Shown here: positions 19,903 to 26,668 of the stretch, piece by piece | Numbering within the stretch: the first letter of the stretch is position 1 | How the letters are laid out: every line of letters starts with the position of its first letter | Virus record (IMG/VR): IMGVR_UViG_3300014720_000134 | Coordinates: 1 to 28,933 of that record | Direction: 5' to 3' (one strand) | Length of the DNA: 28,933 nucleotides | Origin: a virus | Position numbers and translations under genes: made by a program | The notes under the pieces: generated by a model | Seen by the model: only the letters and a program-made list of their open reading frames with translations | Told to the model about the DNA's origin: nothing | Databases searched by the model: none

Positions 19903-20231
19903 TGCAACTCGAAATATCGAGATTGCTATGCCTTGAGTGGGGGATGATTCCGTTATCGGATAAGTCCCCCATTTTTGTGCTAGGAAAAGATGATAAAGAA
20001 TATATAATGGGTGTAGCCGTAGCAAATAGCAATGGTAGTACACTACATTTTGAACCATTCCTAAGTGAACTAATGCCACAATTCTTGTCTATACTTGTCT
20101 TAGGAAAGAGCAATGACAACTTTATCGTAATACGAGCTGATAAGCATCACGATGGGATAAAGATTGGTAAGATAGATGCTAAAACTATTGTAGAAGACAT
20201 TATTTACAAAAACAGAATAGAATATGAGTGA
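19902..20231 (+). CDS. Hypothetical protein (109 aa)
   Basis: Reads MQLEISRLLCLEWGMIPLSD; the body alternates hydrophobic and charged residues ('FIVIRADKHHDGIKIGKIDA'), suggesting a small alpha/beta protein. No family recognised. A terminator-like hairpin lies within its first 26 codons (19939-19977). Codons are more AT-rich than in the upstream genes. Confidence 0.65.
   Translation: MQLEISRLLCLEWGMIPLSDKSPIFVLGKDDKEYIMGVAVANSNGSTLHFEPFLSELMPQFLSILVLGKSNDNFIVIRADKHHDGIKIGKIDAKTIVEDIIYKNRIEYE
19939..19977 (+). terminator. Terminator-like hairpin inside a coding region
   Basis: GGGGGA (19939-19944) pairs with TCCCCC (19965-19970); within it TCCG-TTAT-CGGA forms a second helix, and ATTTTTG follows. 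It may attenuate transcription between the SSB-tail gene and the genes beyond; translation of the 109-aa frame would suppress it. Confidence 0.5.
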
Positions 20232-20502
20232 TAAAGGTCCAGGTTCGGATATGAAGTTTGTTTTTTGGGATGACCCAGGAGATAGTCAAGACTACGTAGA
20301 CCGTCAGTGTAATTGTGCTGATTGGGAAAAAGAAATAATGGAAAAAGAACTTAGTAGAACTTGTTGTTCAAACCATTCTAGAGAAGTTGACGAGCAAGAG
20401 CGTATTGCCGAAGAGCGTATGATGATTATCATTCGAAACGGAAACGAAGGAACTCACTACCCAGAGTACGAAGACTACCTAGATGATACTGACGAAGAGT
20501 AA
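20224..20502 (+). CDS. Acidic cysteine-containing hypothetical protein (92 aa)
   Basis: Reads MSDKGPGSDMKFVFWDDPGD, contains 'RQCNC' and 'RTCCS' (four cysteines, possible metal binding) and ends in a D/E-rich tail (YLDDTDEE). Overlaps the previous gene by eight bases and ends five bases before the tRNA. No family recognised. Confidence 0.65.
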   Translation: MSDKGPGSDMKFVFWDDPGDSQDYVDRQCNCADWEKEIMEKELSRTCCSNHSREVDEQERIAEERMMIIIRNGNEGTHYPEYEDYLDDTDEE

Positions 20503-20507
20503 TCGTT

Positions 20508-20581
20508 GCCTCCGTAGCTCAGCTGGATAAAGCCTCGCACTTCTAATGCGATGGTCGCACGTTCGAATCGTGCCGGGGGCA
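20508..20581 (+). tRNA. tRNA-Arg (anticodon UCU)
   Basis: 74 nt. Acceptor GCCTCCG with CGGGGGC (one G-U), D-arm starting GCTCAG, anticodon stem TCGCA/TGCGA with loop CTTCTAA giving anticodon TCT, variable loop, and T-arm GCACG-TTCGAAT-CGTGC. Discriminator A; CCA is not encoded. It reads AGA/AGG codons and sits between small early genes. Confidence 0.95.
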
Positions 20582-20599
20582 CAAACAAAACAACACGCA

Positions 20600-20773
20600 A
20601 TGAAAATAGAACTAACAATGACCGAGCTGATGCTAATCATTGATATGATTAAGAACGGAACTGAACAGGACAACGAGGGAGATGACTTCTACTTGATGCA
20701 GGACTTCCTTGATGCAGATTCGCATCATAAGTGCACCAAATGCAACGCAACGAACCGTAAAACCACCAAATAG
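20600..20773 (+). CDS. Small hypothetical protein with C-terminal CxxC (57 aa)
   Basis: Start at ATG 20600 (MKIELTMTELMLIIDMIKNG); an earlier in-frame ATG lies inside the tRNA. N-terminal helices, acidic middle, and 'HHKCTKCNATNRKTTK' at the end, a single CxxC with adjacent histidines that may bind zinc. No family recognised. Confidence 0.65.
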   Translation: MKIELTMTELMLIIDMIKNGTEQDNEGDDFYLMQDFLDADSHHKCTKCNATNRKTTK

Positions 20774-20775
20774 AA

Positions 20776-21006
20776 ATGAAAACACCAATGCAAGAGTTGA
20801 TGGATGAGTTTGCAAAGAAAGCGGACTCACTACCTGATACGTTAGATGCAAACGCATCATACTTGGTATTCCAAGAGTGTTATGATATGGCAAAGGCAAT
20901 GCTTGAGAAAGAGAAAGAGGTGATTATGGATGCTTACGACTATGGATTCAGTGACGCCAAAAGCAATAACGACCATAACAAGCAAATACTACAACGAAAC
21001 CTTTAA
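20776..21006 (+). CDS. Small helical phage protein (76 aa)
   Basis: Reads MKTPMQELMDEFAKKADSLP and contains 'LEKEKEVIMDAYDYGFSDAK', a sequence pattern frequent in small phage proteins of Bacteroidota (function unknown). Entirely helical and acidic. Last gene before the inverted-repeat cluster. Confidence 0.72.
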   Translation: MKTPMQELMDEFAKKADSLPDTLDANASYLVFQECYDMAKAMLEKEKEVIMDAYDYGFSDAKSNNDHNKQILQRNL

Positions 21007-21260
21007 CACCAAAGAGAAATGAAGCTCACATTATTGAATAAATGAGCTACAAATTGTAAGCTTATGAGCTTTATACCCTATCGCATATAAAATATGCCAA
21101 TAACTATGCACTTATACCCTATCGCATATAGTTTCGTAACAAAAACTATATACGATTTGTTACGAGAATGTGCAATGGAGTGCACTAATTCGGATAATGT
21201 CCGATTAACTATACAAAATCCTACACATTTGTGCAGTATAATGCACATTACCTCAACACA
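21007..21260. repeat. Noncoding cluster of direct and inverted repeats
   Basis: A 19-bp direct repeat TTATACCCTATCGCATATA occurs at 21071-21089 and 21112-21130 (period 41). Inverted repeats follow: CGTAACAAA/TTTGTTACG (21135-21143, 21156-21164), GTGCA/TGCAC (about 21169-21184), TCGGA/TCCGA (about 21189-21203) and TGTGCA/TGCACA (about 21230-21247). AGCTCA/TGAGCT flanks the left side. A 60-aa frame at 21094-21276 is probably chance. Density of symmetric sites suggests operators or a replication origin. Confidence 0.65.
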
Positions 21261-21575
21261 ATGGCAAAGAGACTAACCAAACAAGAGAAGTGGAACAAGG
21301 CAACTGAAGACCTCATCAACAAGATGTTTGAGATTGCTGGATACAACGTAACCTTTGACGACATCAAGGGACGAACAGACGCTTGGTATACCGACTGGAC
21401 TATGACCGTTGCTCAGGCAGAGCAGTGGAAAGAGTGGGGGATGGAGTATCTTCAAAAGAATATGAAGCTCAACAAGAAGCTTGCAGACATAGAGATGAGA
21501 ATGTTTAACGTAATGTACGGCTTGAAATACAGCGACTGGTATGGAGACAATCAAAAAGAAACACACACTTCTTGA
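21261..21575 (+). CDS. Hypothetical protein (104 aa)
   Basis: Start at ATG 21261 (MAKRLTKQEKWNKATEDLIN), first after the repeat cluster; an earlier in-frame ATG lies within the repeats. Helical, tryptophan-rich ('DAWYTDWTMTVAQAEQWKEW'). No family recognised. Overlaps the next gene by 35 bases. Confidence 0.7.
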   Translation: MAKRLTKQEKWNKATEDLINKMFEIAGYNVTFDDIKGRTDAWYTDWTMTVAQAEQWKEWGMEYLQKNMKLNKKLADIEMRMFNVMYGLKYSDWYGDNQKETHTS

Positions 21576-21699
21576 GCAATACAAGAAGGCACAATACAAC
21601 CGCAACGTATGCCTGTACAGCCGCCGAGACACGGAGGCTAAGTATTGGGAAGGGTACGTCAATGCACTTAGTTTAATTTTAGAAACACAACAAGAATGA
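21541..21699 (+). CDS. Small basic helical protein (52 aa)
   Basis: Reads METIKKKHTLLEQYKKAQYN, then 'RNVCLYSRRDTEAKYWEGYV' and ends LETQQE. Two helices, basic N-terminus. Its stop overlaps the MazG-like start (ATGA). No known family. Confidence 0.6.
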   Translation: METIKKKHTLLEQYKKAQYNRNVCLYSRRDTEAKYWEGYVNALSLILETQQE

Positions 21700-21995
21700 C
21701 AGCAGATGAATTATTTAGAAGGGTAGAACAATGGGCCATCATTAGAGGATTGGATTCACCAGAGTTAAAAGGCCGTCAATCACTCAAGGTTATGGAGGAG
21801 GTTGGCGAGACTATGGCTGCGCTTGCTAGAGGAAACAAGAATGCTCTCAAAGATGGAATTGGTGATGCAATTATCACACTCATCATTCTTGCTATGCAGT
21901 GCGACTTGAATGCTGTTAAATGTCTTGAGTCTGCATACAATGAAATTAAAGACCGAAAAGGTAAAACTGTTGATGGCATATTCATAAAAGAATGA
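21696..21995 (+). CDS. MazG-like nucleotide pyrophosphohydrolase (99 aa)
   Basis: All-alpha NTP pyrophosphatase fold that hydrolyses (d)NTPs to monophosphates. The metal-binding motif is visible: E34-E35-x-x-E38 ('KVMEEVGETMAALARGN') and D53-x3-D57 ('LKDGIGDAIITLIILAMQ'), as in phage MazG-like proteins with the 'DGIGD' form. The length suits a single-domain protein that works as a dimer or tetramer. It may clean the dNTP pool or adjust host (p)ppGpp levels; RNR and an Nmad1-type protein nearby fit nucleotide metabolism. Confidence 0.85.
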   Translation: MTADELFRRVEQWAIIRGLDSPELKGRQSLKVMEEVGETMAALARGNKNALKDGIGDAIITLIILAMQCDLNAVKCLESAYNEIKDRKGKTVDGIFIKE

Positions 21996-22234
21996 GCTAT
22001 CCAATTTACTACTATGAGGTAGAAGTGGCTTATCGTAAGAATAAGCAGACCATAACTAAAAAAACTTGGGCTGTATCTAAGCAAGAGAGTTCATCTGATA
22101 TAATGATGAAAGACCCAAAGACTATGGAGCGTCTCAATGATGAGCTTTATGGAGATAAGTATAAAGGCGAACGTAGAATCGTAATAACTAAAATACTTAC
22201 GAGAATAAAAATTGGTGAATCACAATTCTTATGA
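21992..22234 (+). CDS. Hypothetical protein (80 aa)
   Basis: Reads MSYPIYYYEVEVAYRKNKQT, a beta hairpin followed by helix and 'ERRIVITKILTRIKIGESQF'. Linked to both neighbours by ATGA overlaps. Unrecognised. Confidence 0.68.
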   Translation: MSYPIYYYEVEVAYRKNKQTITKKTWAVSKQESSSDIMMKDPKTMERLNDELYGDKYKGERRIVITKILTRIKIGESQFL

Positions 22235-22494
22235 CAAAAAAAGAACTAATAATAGAATTTTATAGTGGACACGATGACCAAGGTATTGTGTTTGCTGATG
22301 GGCTTGATGAAGCCATCATAGGTTTTGAGCCTAATGACTTTCGTGTGGTATACTCTCGAACTAAAGTCATTGACATCCTAGCAAAAGATATGGATGGTGA
22401 TGTTGATTTAGCCTCTGAATACGCAGAGTACAATACTTTTGCAGCCTACGTCGGAAACCGAACTCCAATATGGGTAGATGATTTTAATTGGTAA
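22231..22494 (+). CDS. Acidic hypothetical protein (87 aa)
   Basis: Reads MTKKELIIEFYSGHDDQGIV; acidic, with 'AKDMDGDVDLASEYAEYNTF' in the second half, ending VDDFNW. No family recognised. Ends two bases before the Nmad1-like gene. Confidence 0.68.
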   Translation: MTKKELIIEFYSGHDDQGIVFADGLDEAIIGFEPNDFRVVYSRTKVIDILAKDMDGDVDLASEYAEYNTFAAYVGNRTPIWVDDFNW

Positions 22495-22496
22495 AA

Positions 22497-22877
22497 ATGA
22501 AAACAACAGCTGAACAAATCGTAGATGTCTCTAATTCAGTTCGAGACCTATTACTAGAGAAGAATGCTGCGTACGGTGACAGCGCGCTCAAGCCTTCCAA
22601 CATCTTTGCTCGTGGCTCTGCAGTTGAGAATATTGCTTGTCGCATCGATGATAAATTGATGAGAATCAAGAACAAGGGAATCAACGATTCCACCGAAGAT
22701 ACTGTCCAGGACTTAATCGGTTATTTAATCCTACTTAAAATAGCAATTCAAAATGAGCGCACTCAAGAATACAGTAACGATATTCAAGGATATCCTTCAA
22801 ACCAGTCAGCCACATCATATATCAGTGGACGCAGCACTTCAACGTATCAAGACTGGGAAGAGCAACGCCACGATTGA
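22497..22877 (+). CDS. Nucleotide-modification-associated domain 1 (DUF1599-like) protein (126 aa)
   Basis: ATG 22497 is preferred to a TTG three codons upstream. The motif 'LLLEKNAAYGDSALKPSNIF' then 'IDDKLMRIKNKG' and 'DTVQDLIGYLILLKIAIQNE' (about 20-93) is that of Nmad1/DUF1599, a MazG-related all-alpha family linked by genome context to base modification and dNTP handling. The last 41 codons (from 22753) overlap the primase-helicase gene in another frame and encode a low-complexity S/T/Q/Y tail. Confidence 0.78.
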   Translation: MKTTAEQIVDVSNSVRDLLLEKNAAYGDSALKPSNIFARGSAVENIACRIDDKLMRIKNKGINDSTEDTVQDLIGYLILLKIAIQNERTQEYSNDIQGYPSNQSATSYISGRSTSTYQDWEEQRHD

Positions 22878-24582
22878 ACTACTAAGGAAAGGAGATAAGG
22901 ACCAAAAGAAAAAGCTCCCTGTTGTATTATGGAGCGGAGCGTTCCTCGAACGAAAGGACTCCGCTCTTCACGACCATAGCGGCGTAATTGTTATTGACCT
23001 TGACCACGTAGACGTACAAAAACTAAAGCCAATCTTGTCTACGGACGAGTACGTATTTGCTTGCTGGGTATCTCCATCAGGTGATGGTCTAAAGGCGTTG
23101 GTTCAGGTAACAAACCCAGAGCGACACAGAGACCATTTTCGTGCGCTACAAGCGTACTTTGACAAGCAGTATGGCATCGACATTGACCCTAGCGGAGTAA
23201 ACGAATCTAGAGCGTGTTTTGAGTCTTATGACCCAGACATTGTAATCAAGGAGTTCGCTAAACCATTCGGTCATATCCTGACCGAGCAGGCGTCAGTGCA
23301 CCAAGAGACTAAGTCTGTTGACAAATACACAGACTACCATAAACTGAACATTGCGGCTCGTATGATTCGTAATGCTGCGGACGGAGAGAAGCACGCTACA
23401 CTACTGAAAGCAAGTGTTCTTTGCGGTGGTTATGTAGCGGCTGGCCGAATGGAAGAGGACGAGGTGATTCGCGTACTGCTGCGTGAGATATCAAAACGAG
23501 AGATTGAGTCTGAAGACCTGGCTCGTAAAACAATCCTAGATGGTATTGAGCAAGGTAAGAAGCTTCCTATCCGAGAAATCGTAGAACAAGAAGACAAGGC
23601 CCAGCGTGAGATGCTCATCAACGATGGTGATATGTCGTTCGTTTCATCTGATGACGAAGACTTTCGCTGGATTAATGACCTTGCTGAAGGTAAGGTTGAG
23701 ATTGGACTTGATACAGGCAACGAATACTTCGATAGGTACTTCAGGTTCAAACGTGAATTCTTTATCGTCAATGGACATAGCAACGTAGGTAAGACTACGT
23801 TTATCTTGTACCTTATGGTAACAGCTTCTATGCGTCACGGATGGAAGTGGGTTGTGTATTCATCTGAGAACAGGACAGCATCTATCAAGTATAAGCTTAT
23901 GCAGTTCGTAACAGATATGCCGTTGAAGTATATGAACTACGCTCAGCGTAAGCTAGCATTTGAATGGGTTCAAGAGCACTTCATCGTGATTTCTAATCGT
24001 CAGGTGTATTCGTACTACGACCTCATCATCTTTGCTGAGAAACTTATTAAGGGACAGCAAGTAGATGGTTTGTTTGTTGACCCATACAACAGTTTGAAGA
24101 TTGACCTAGTTAACGGAGCATCTATTGGTGTACACGAGTACCATTACGAGGCTGCATCTGAGCTATTGACATTCGCTAACGCCAAGGGTATAGCTGTTTG
24201 GCTAAACACTCACGCCGTAACTGAATCTCAGCGTAGAATCGGAGATGACGGACATCCTGTTGCTCCTATGGCTGCAGATACTGAAGGTGGCGGGAAGTTT
24301 GTCAACAGGGCTGATGGCTTTGGTACCGTTCACCGTAAGATTCAGCACGAGGACGAGCCGACTCGACGCAGTATTGAGTTCCACGTCCGAAAGGTCCGTG
24401 AGGTAGAGACTGGCGGTATGCCAACACCACTCTACTCTCCGATTACATTCGAGATGAACAAGCAGTACACATCATTTGGATGTCTTCAGGGTTCTACTTC
24501 TCGATTGTTTGTGCCATTGTTTGAGCAAAAACCAGCTCAGATTCCTTTAATCCCATCAACAGATTTATCTGAAATATTTTGA
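22753..24582 (+). CDS. Primase-helicase: BT4734/VirE_N-like domain plus RecA-type ATPase (609 aa)
   Basis: The N-terminal domain (about 1-170) matches the BT4734-like/VirE_N family: 'TIFKDILQTSQPHHISVDAA', 'IKTGKSNATIELLRKG', acidic 'VIVIDLDHVD' (D82, D84), 'SPSGDGLKALVQV', and 'NESRACFESYDP', a pattern related to archaeo-eukaryotic primases. A helical linker (about 195-300) follows. The C-terminal RecA-like helicase has Walker A GHSNVGKTT (341-349), Walker B 'DGLFVDPYNSL' (D443) and 'IAVWLNTHAVTES' as sensor strand. By analogy with DnaB-like phage enzymes it would prime and unwind at the fork. Ends beside a promoter for the nuclease gene. Confidence 0.85.
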   Translation: MSALKNTVTIFKDILQTSQPHHISVDAALQRIKTGKSNATIELLRKGDKDQKKKLPVVLWSGAFLERKDSALHDHSGVIVIDLDHVDVQKLKPILSTDEYVFACWVSPSGDGLKALVQVTNPERHRDHFRALQAYFDKQYGIDIDPSGVNESRACFESYDPDIVIKEFAKPFGHILTEQASVHQETKSVDKYTDYHKLNIAARMIRNAADGEKHATLLKASVLCGGYVAAGRMEEDEVIRVLLREISKREIESEDLARKTILDGIEQGKKLPIREIVEQEDKAQREMLINDGDMSFVSSDDEDFRWINDLAEGKVEIGLDTGNEYFDRYFRFKREFFIVNGHSNVGKTTFILYLMVTASMRHGWKWVVYSSENRTASIKYKLMQFVTDMPLKYMNYAQRKLAFEWVQEHFIVISNRQVYSYYDLIIFAEKLIKGQQVDGLFVDPYNSLKIDLVNGASIGVHEYHYEAASELLTFANAKGIAVWLNTHAVTESQRRIGDDGHPVAPMAADTEGGGKFVNRADGFGTVHRKIQHEDEPTRRSIEFHVRKVREVETGGMPTPLYSPITFEMNKQYTSFGCLQGSTSRLFVPLFEQKPAQIPLIPSTDLSEIF

Positions 24583-24609
24583 TTATTCAATTAGATTCAT
24601 TTATTTTTG
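24578..24609 (+). promoter_or_regulatory. Bacteroidota-type promoter before the nuclease gene
   Basis: TTTG (24578-24581), 20 bases, TATTTTTG (24602-24609): perfect in both elements. Expected start of transcription is near 24615, almost on the GTG start codon at 24614. Confidence 0.65.
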
Positions 24610-24613
24610 TTGA

Positions 24614-25057
24614 GTGTATAAACGAAAAAAAAATGCAAAAGGTAAAACAAGAGCCAAAGCATCGGGGGCGTACAAGTCCGGTCTCGAAGCGTACTGCGCC
24701 GAAGCGCTCAAAGAAAGTGGAATCCACTTCGAGTACGAAAAATACAAGTATGTTCTTCAAGATTCTTTTAAGGGTCCAGAGTCTTATTACAAGTCTGTTC
24801 CAAAAAAGGGAGAGCTTGTGGACAGTTCTAACAAAACAATCCTCCAAATAATCTATACACCCGACTTCGTAAGCTACGAACATAAATTCATTATAGAGAC
24901 TAAGGGATATGTGATGTCAGACGATTTTCCGCTCCGATGGAAGATGTTCTTGAAGCATTGTAAGGAGAATGGGATGTACGACTGGCATTTCTTTATACCT
25001 AAGAATAAAAGCCAAGTAGACGAAGCTATTAAAATCATATCCAATGCAAGTAAATGA
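24614..25057 (+). CDS. PD-(D/E)XK endonuclease, possible Holliday-junction resolvase type (147 aa)
   Basis: Residues E25 ('YKSGLEAYCAEALKESG'), D84 ('YTPDFV') and E95-x-K97 ('FIIETKGY') form the PD-(D/E)XK active site in canonical order. The C-terminal 'LRWKMFLKHCKENGMYDWHF' fits small phage nucleases of the T7 endonuclease I/resolvase type. The only start that keeps the basic N-terminus (MYKRKKNAKGKTRAK) is GTG 24614, right at the predicted transcript start, so translation may be leaderless. An A9 tract at codons 5-7 could also allow slippage from ATG 24633 in another frame. It probably trims branched replication or recombination intermediates. Confidence 0.8.
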   Translation: MYKRKKNAKGKTRAKASGAYKSGLEAYCAEALKESGIHFEYEKYKYVLQDSFKGPESYYKSVPKKGELVDSSNKTILQIIYTPDFVSYEHKFIIETKGYVMSDDFPLRWKMFLKHCKENGMYDWHFFIPKNKSQVDEAIKIISNASK

Positions 25058-25259
25058 GCTTTCTCGTATGTACTTTGTAGCCACAAGCTTTATAGCGCAG
25101 GCTACTGTAGAGCTATATGAATCACTTCACGACGAGCACGGCGAACCAATTGAAGACCACGAAACTGTAAAAACGCTGGTTTACAATTACGTCAAGCGAG
25201 TACGTGTGGAAGCCGAGCTTATTCGTTCGGCTATTCGTCAGCATATCGAAGGAATGTAA
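25044..25259 (+). CDS. Small helical hypothetical protein (71 aa)
   Basis: Reads MQVNELSRMYFVATSFIAQA, then an acidic loop and 'YVKRVRVEAELIRSAIRQHI'. All-alpha. Overlaps the nuclease gene by 14 bases and its last base is the A of the next ATG. ATG 25068 is an alternative start. No family recognised. Confidence 0.65.
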   Translation: MQVNELSRMYFVATSFIAQATVELYESLHDEHGEPIEDHETVKTLVYNYVKRVRVEAELIRSAIRQHIEGM

Positions 25260-26251
25260 TGTACACGATTATCTTATTGGATGACATAAACGGTGTAAAC
25301 TACCACCGAATTATGGTCCCTGCTCAGAACCTTATGAAGTATGGTTATGACAAGATACATCTTGTTAAAGACCTTAAGGAGATGGTTGATATGGACCTTA
25401 GCTTGGTGAGCAATGTAGTTATACCAAGAATGCTTAATGCTAAGAATCCAAAGCATTTTCGTTCTATTATGAAGCGTGCAAACAACATACGCATCATAGT
25501 AGACGTAGATGACCACTGGACTCTAAACAAAGACAACTTTAACTACGAGCTCTGGAATAAAGAAGTTGGGAATATGATTAAGCGTACGCTGCAGATAGCT
25601 GACGTTGTTTGGACCCCTTCTGAAATACTAGCTAAGTACGTAAAGCGCCTAGTACCAAAGGCTGAAGTTGTCATAGTACCAAACGCTATTGACCCAGATG
25701 CCGAGCAGTGGAAGCACAAGAAGACAAAGTCTAAAGAGCTCCGCTTCGGATACACTGGGGCAGGTGCTCACAACGACGACGTGAACGAAATCGGATACGA
25801 CTTTGAGGGTAAGGTTCTTTACTGCACCAACGTAGAGAAGTACGTCAAAAAACTAAACGCATCTCATCCTGTTCCTTGGACTACTATGTTTGACTACGGG
25901 GAGGTGTACAAAAACATTGACGTCCTACTTGTGCCGCTAAAGAAGAACACATTCAACGAGTGCAAGTCCGACCTAAAGCTCGTCGAAGCTGCGTTCACTG
26001 GGACAGCTGTTATAGCATCGAACGTCTCCCCATACAAAGACTTTATAGTCAACGGATACAACGGTATCCTTTGCTCAACACCAGAGGAATGGAAGGAGGC
26101 AATCGAGACTATGACTAAGAAGAAAGCTAATGAGCTAGCAGCAAACTTAGCGAAGACATACGTCGAATCAAGAAACATTAAAAAAGTAAATGAAATCAGA
26201 ATTGAAAGCCTCAACAGAGGCATTGCCGCTATCATTCACGAAGGAGGATAA
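25259..26251 (+). CDS. GT-B glycosyltransferase (330 aa)
   Basis: Transfers a sugar from a nucleotide-sugar to an unknown acceptor. Two Rossmann halves are visible: the N-terminal half ends 'IADVVWTPSEILAKYVKRLV' then 'VVIVPNAIDP', the usual hinge of GT1/GT4-type enzymes. The C-terminal half has 'RFGYTGAGAHNDDV', 'NIDVLLVPLK' and 'KLVEAAFTGTAVIASNVSPY' followed by 'VNGYNGILC', the typical donor-binding E-x7-like region (E243 in 'LVEAA'). 'IIVDVDDHW' near residue 82 is also seen in this group. No membrane segment. It sits in the replication region rather than beside surface genes, so phage DNA or a host cell-surface glycan are both possible targets. Confidence 0.82.
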   Translation: MYTIILLDDINGVNYHRIMVPAQNLMKYGYDKIHLVKDLKEMVDMDLSLVSNVVIPRMLNAKNPKHFRSIMKRANNIRIIVDVDDHWTLNKDNFNYELWNKEVGNMIKRTLQIADVVWTPSEILAKYVKRLVPKAEVVIVPNAIDPDAEQWKHKKTKSKELRFGYTGAGAHNDDVNEIGYDFEGKVLYCTNVEKYVKKLNASHPVPWTTMFDYGEVYKNIDVLLVPLKKNTFNECKSDLKLVEAAFTGTAVIASNVSPYKDFIVNGYNGILCSTPEEWKEAIETMTKKKANELAANLAKTYVESRNIKKVNEIRIESLNRGIAAIIHEGG

Positions 26252-26582
26252 CGGAAATTGGTATATTGATTTGCCCACCTGGGAAGGTGATAAAGCTTCT
26301 CTGCAAATGGTAGAAGGAGCTGATGACTTCCTAGACTTTTTATCAGATAACGGAAGCAAGTGCCACTTACTCGCTTGTTCTAATGATTGCCTACATAAAC
26401 ACGACGGCCTACTGTTGAAGGATGAAGAGACCGGAGATGGAGGAGCTTGGTATTACTTGTGGGAATATGACGGAGTGGTATACGGAAAGAACGGTTCTCG
26501 TATGTGGCTGTGCTCAGTGACTCAATATGTTTTTGGCGAACTGCCTGATATTATTAAGTTTACAGAAGTTGGTCACCATTAG
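26190..26582 (+). CDS. DUF6717-like protein (130 aa)
   Basis: The pattern 'NGNWYIDLPTWEGDKASLQM' followed by 'VEGADDFLDFLS' matches a small family (DUF6717) found in Bacteroidota and their phages; function unknown. The C-terminal part is aromatic-rich ('GGAWYYLWEYDGVVYGKNGS'). It starts 62 bases inside the glycosyltransferase gene, and a terminator follows 42 bases beyond its stop. Confidence 0.72.
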   Translation: MKSELKASTEALPLSFTKEDNGNWYIDLPTWEGDKASLQMVEGADDFLDFLSDNGSKCHLLACSNDCLHKHDGLLLKDEETGDGGAWYYLWEYDGVVYGKNGSRMWLCSVTQYVFGELPDIIKFTEVGHH

Positions 26583-26623
26583 CTGATACGGCGCCTAAAG
26601 CGTACATTCGCATTCCTTTTCCG

Positions 26624-26647
26624 CGGTCACTTTGGTGGCCGTTTTTT
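26624..26647 (+). terminator. Rho-independent terminator before nrdB
   Basis: CGGTCAC-TTTG-GTGGCCG (26624-26641, one G-U) followed by six Ts (26642-26647). It separates the glycosyltransferase unit from the RNR genes. Confidence 0.88.
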
Positions 26648-26668
26648 GTCTAACATAAATCTATAACG

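Noticed and set aside
20479-20673. Minus-strand frame containing 'GTIRTCDHRIRSARLYPAELR'
   Set aside because: This is the well-known false translation of a tRNA gene on the opposite strand.
21071-21130. CRISPR-like 19-bp direct repeats
   Set aside because: Only two copies with a 22-bp gap, in a region of many inverted repeats, and no cas genes; not an array.
21094-21276. 60-aa open frame across the repeat cluster
   Set aside because: Its sequence is dictated by the direct and inverted repeats, and it overlaps the start of the gene at 21261.
24579-24851. 90-aa plus-strand frame overlapping the nuclease start
   Set aside because: Basic low-complexity translation without a domain; the other frame encodes a complete PD-(D/E)XK active site.
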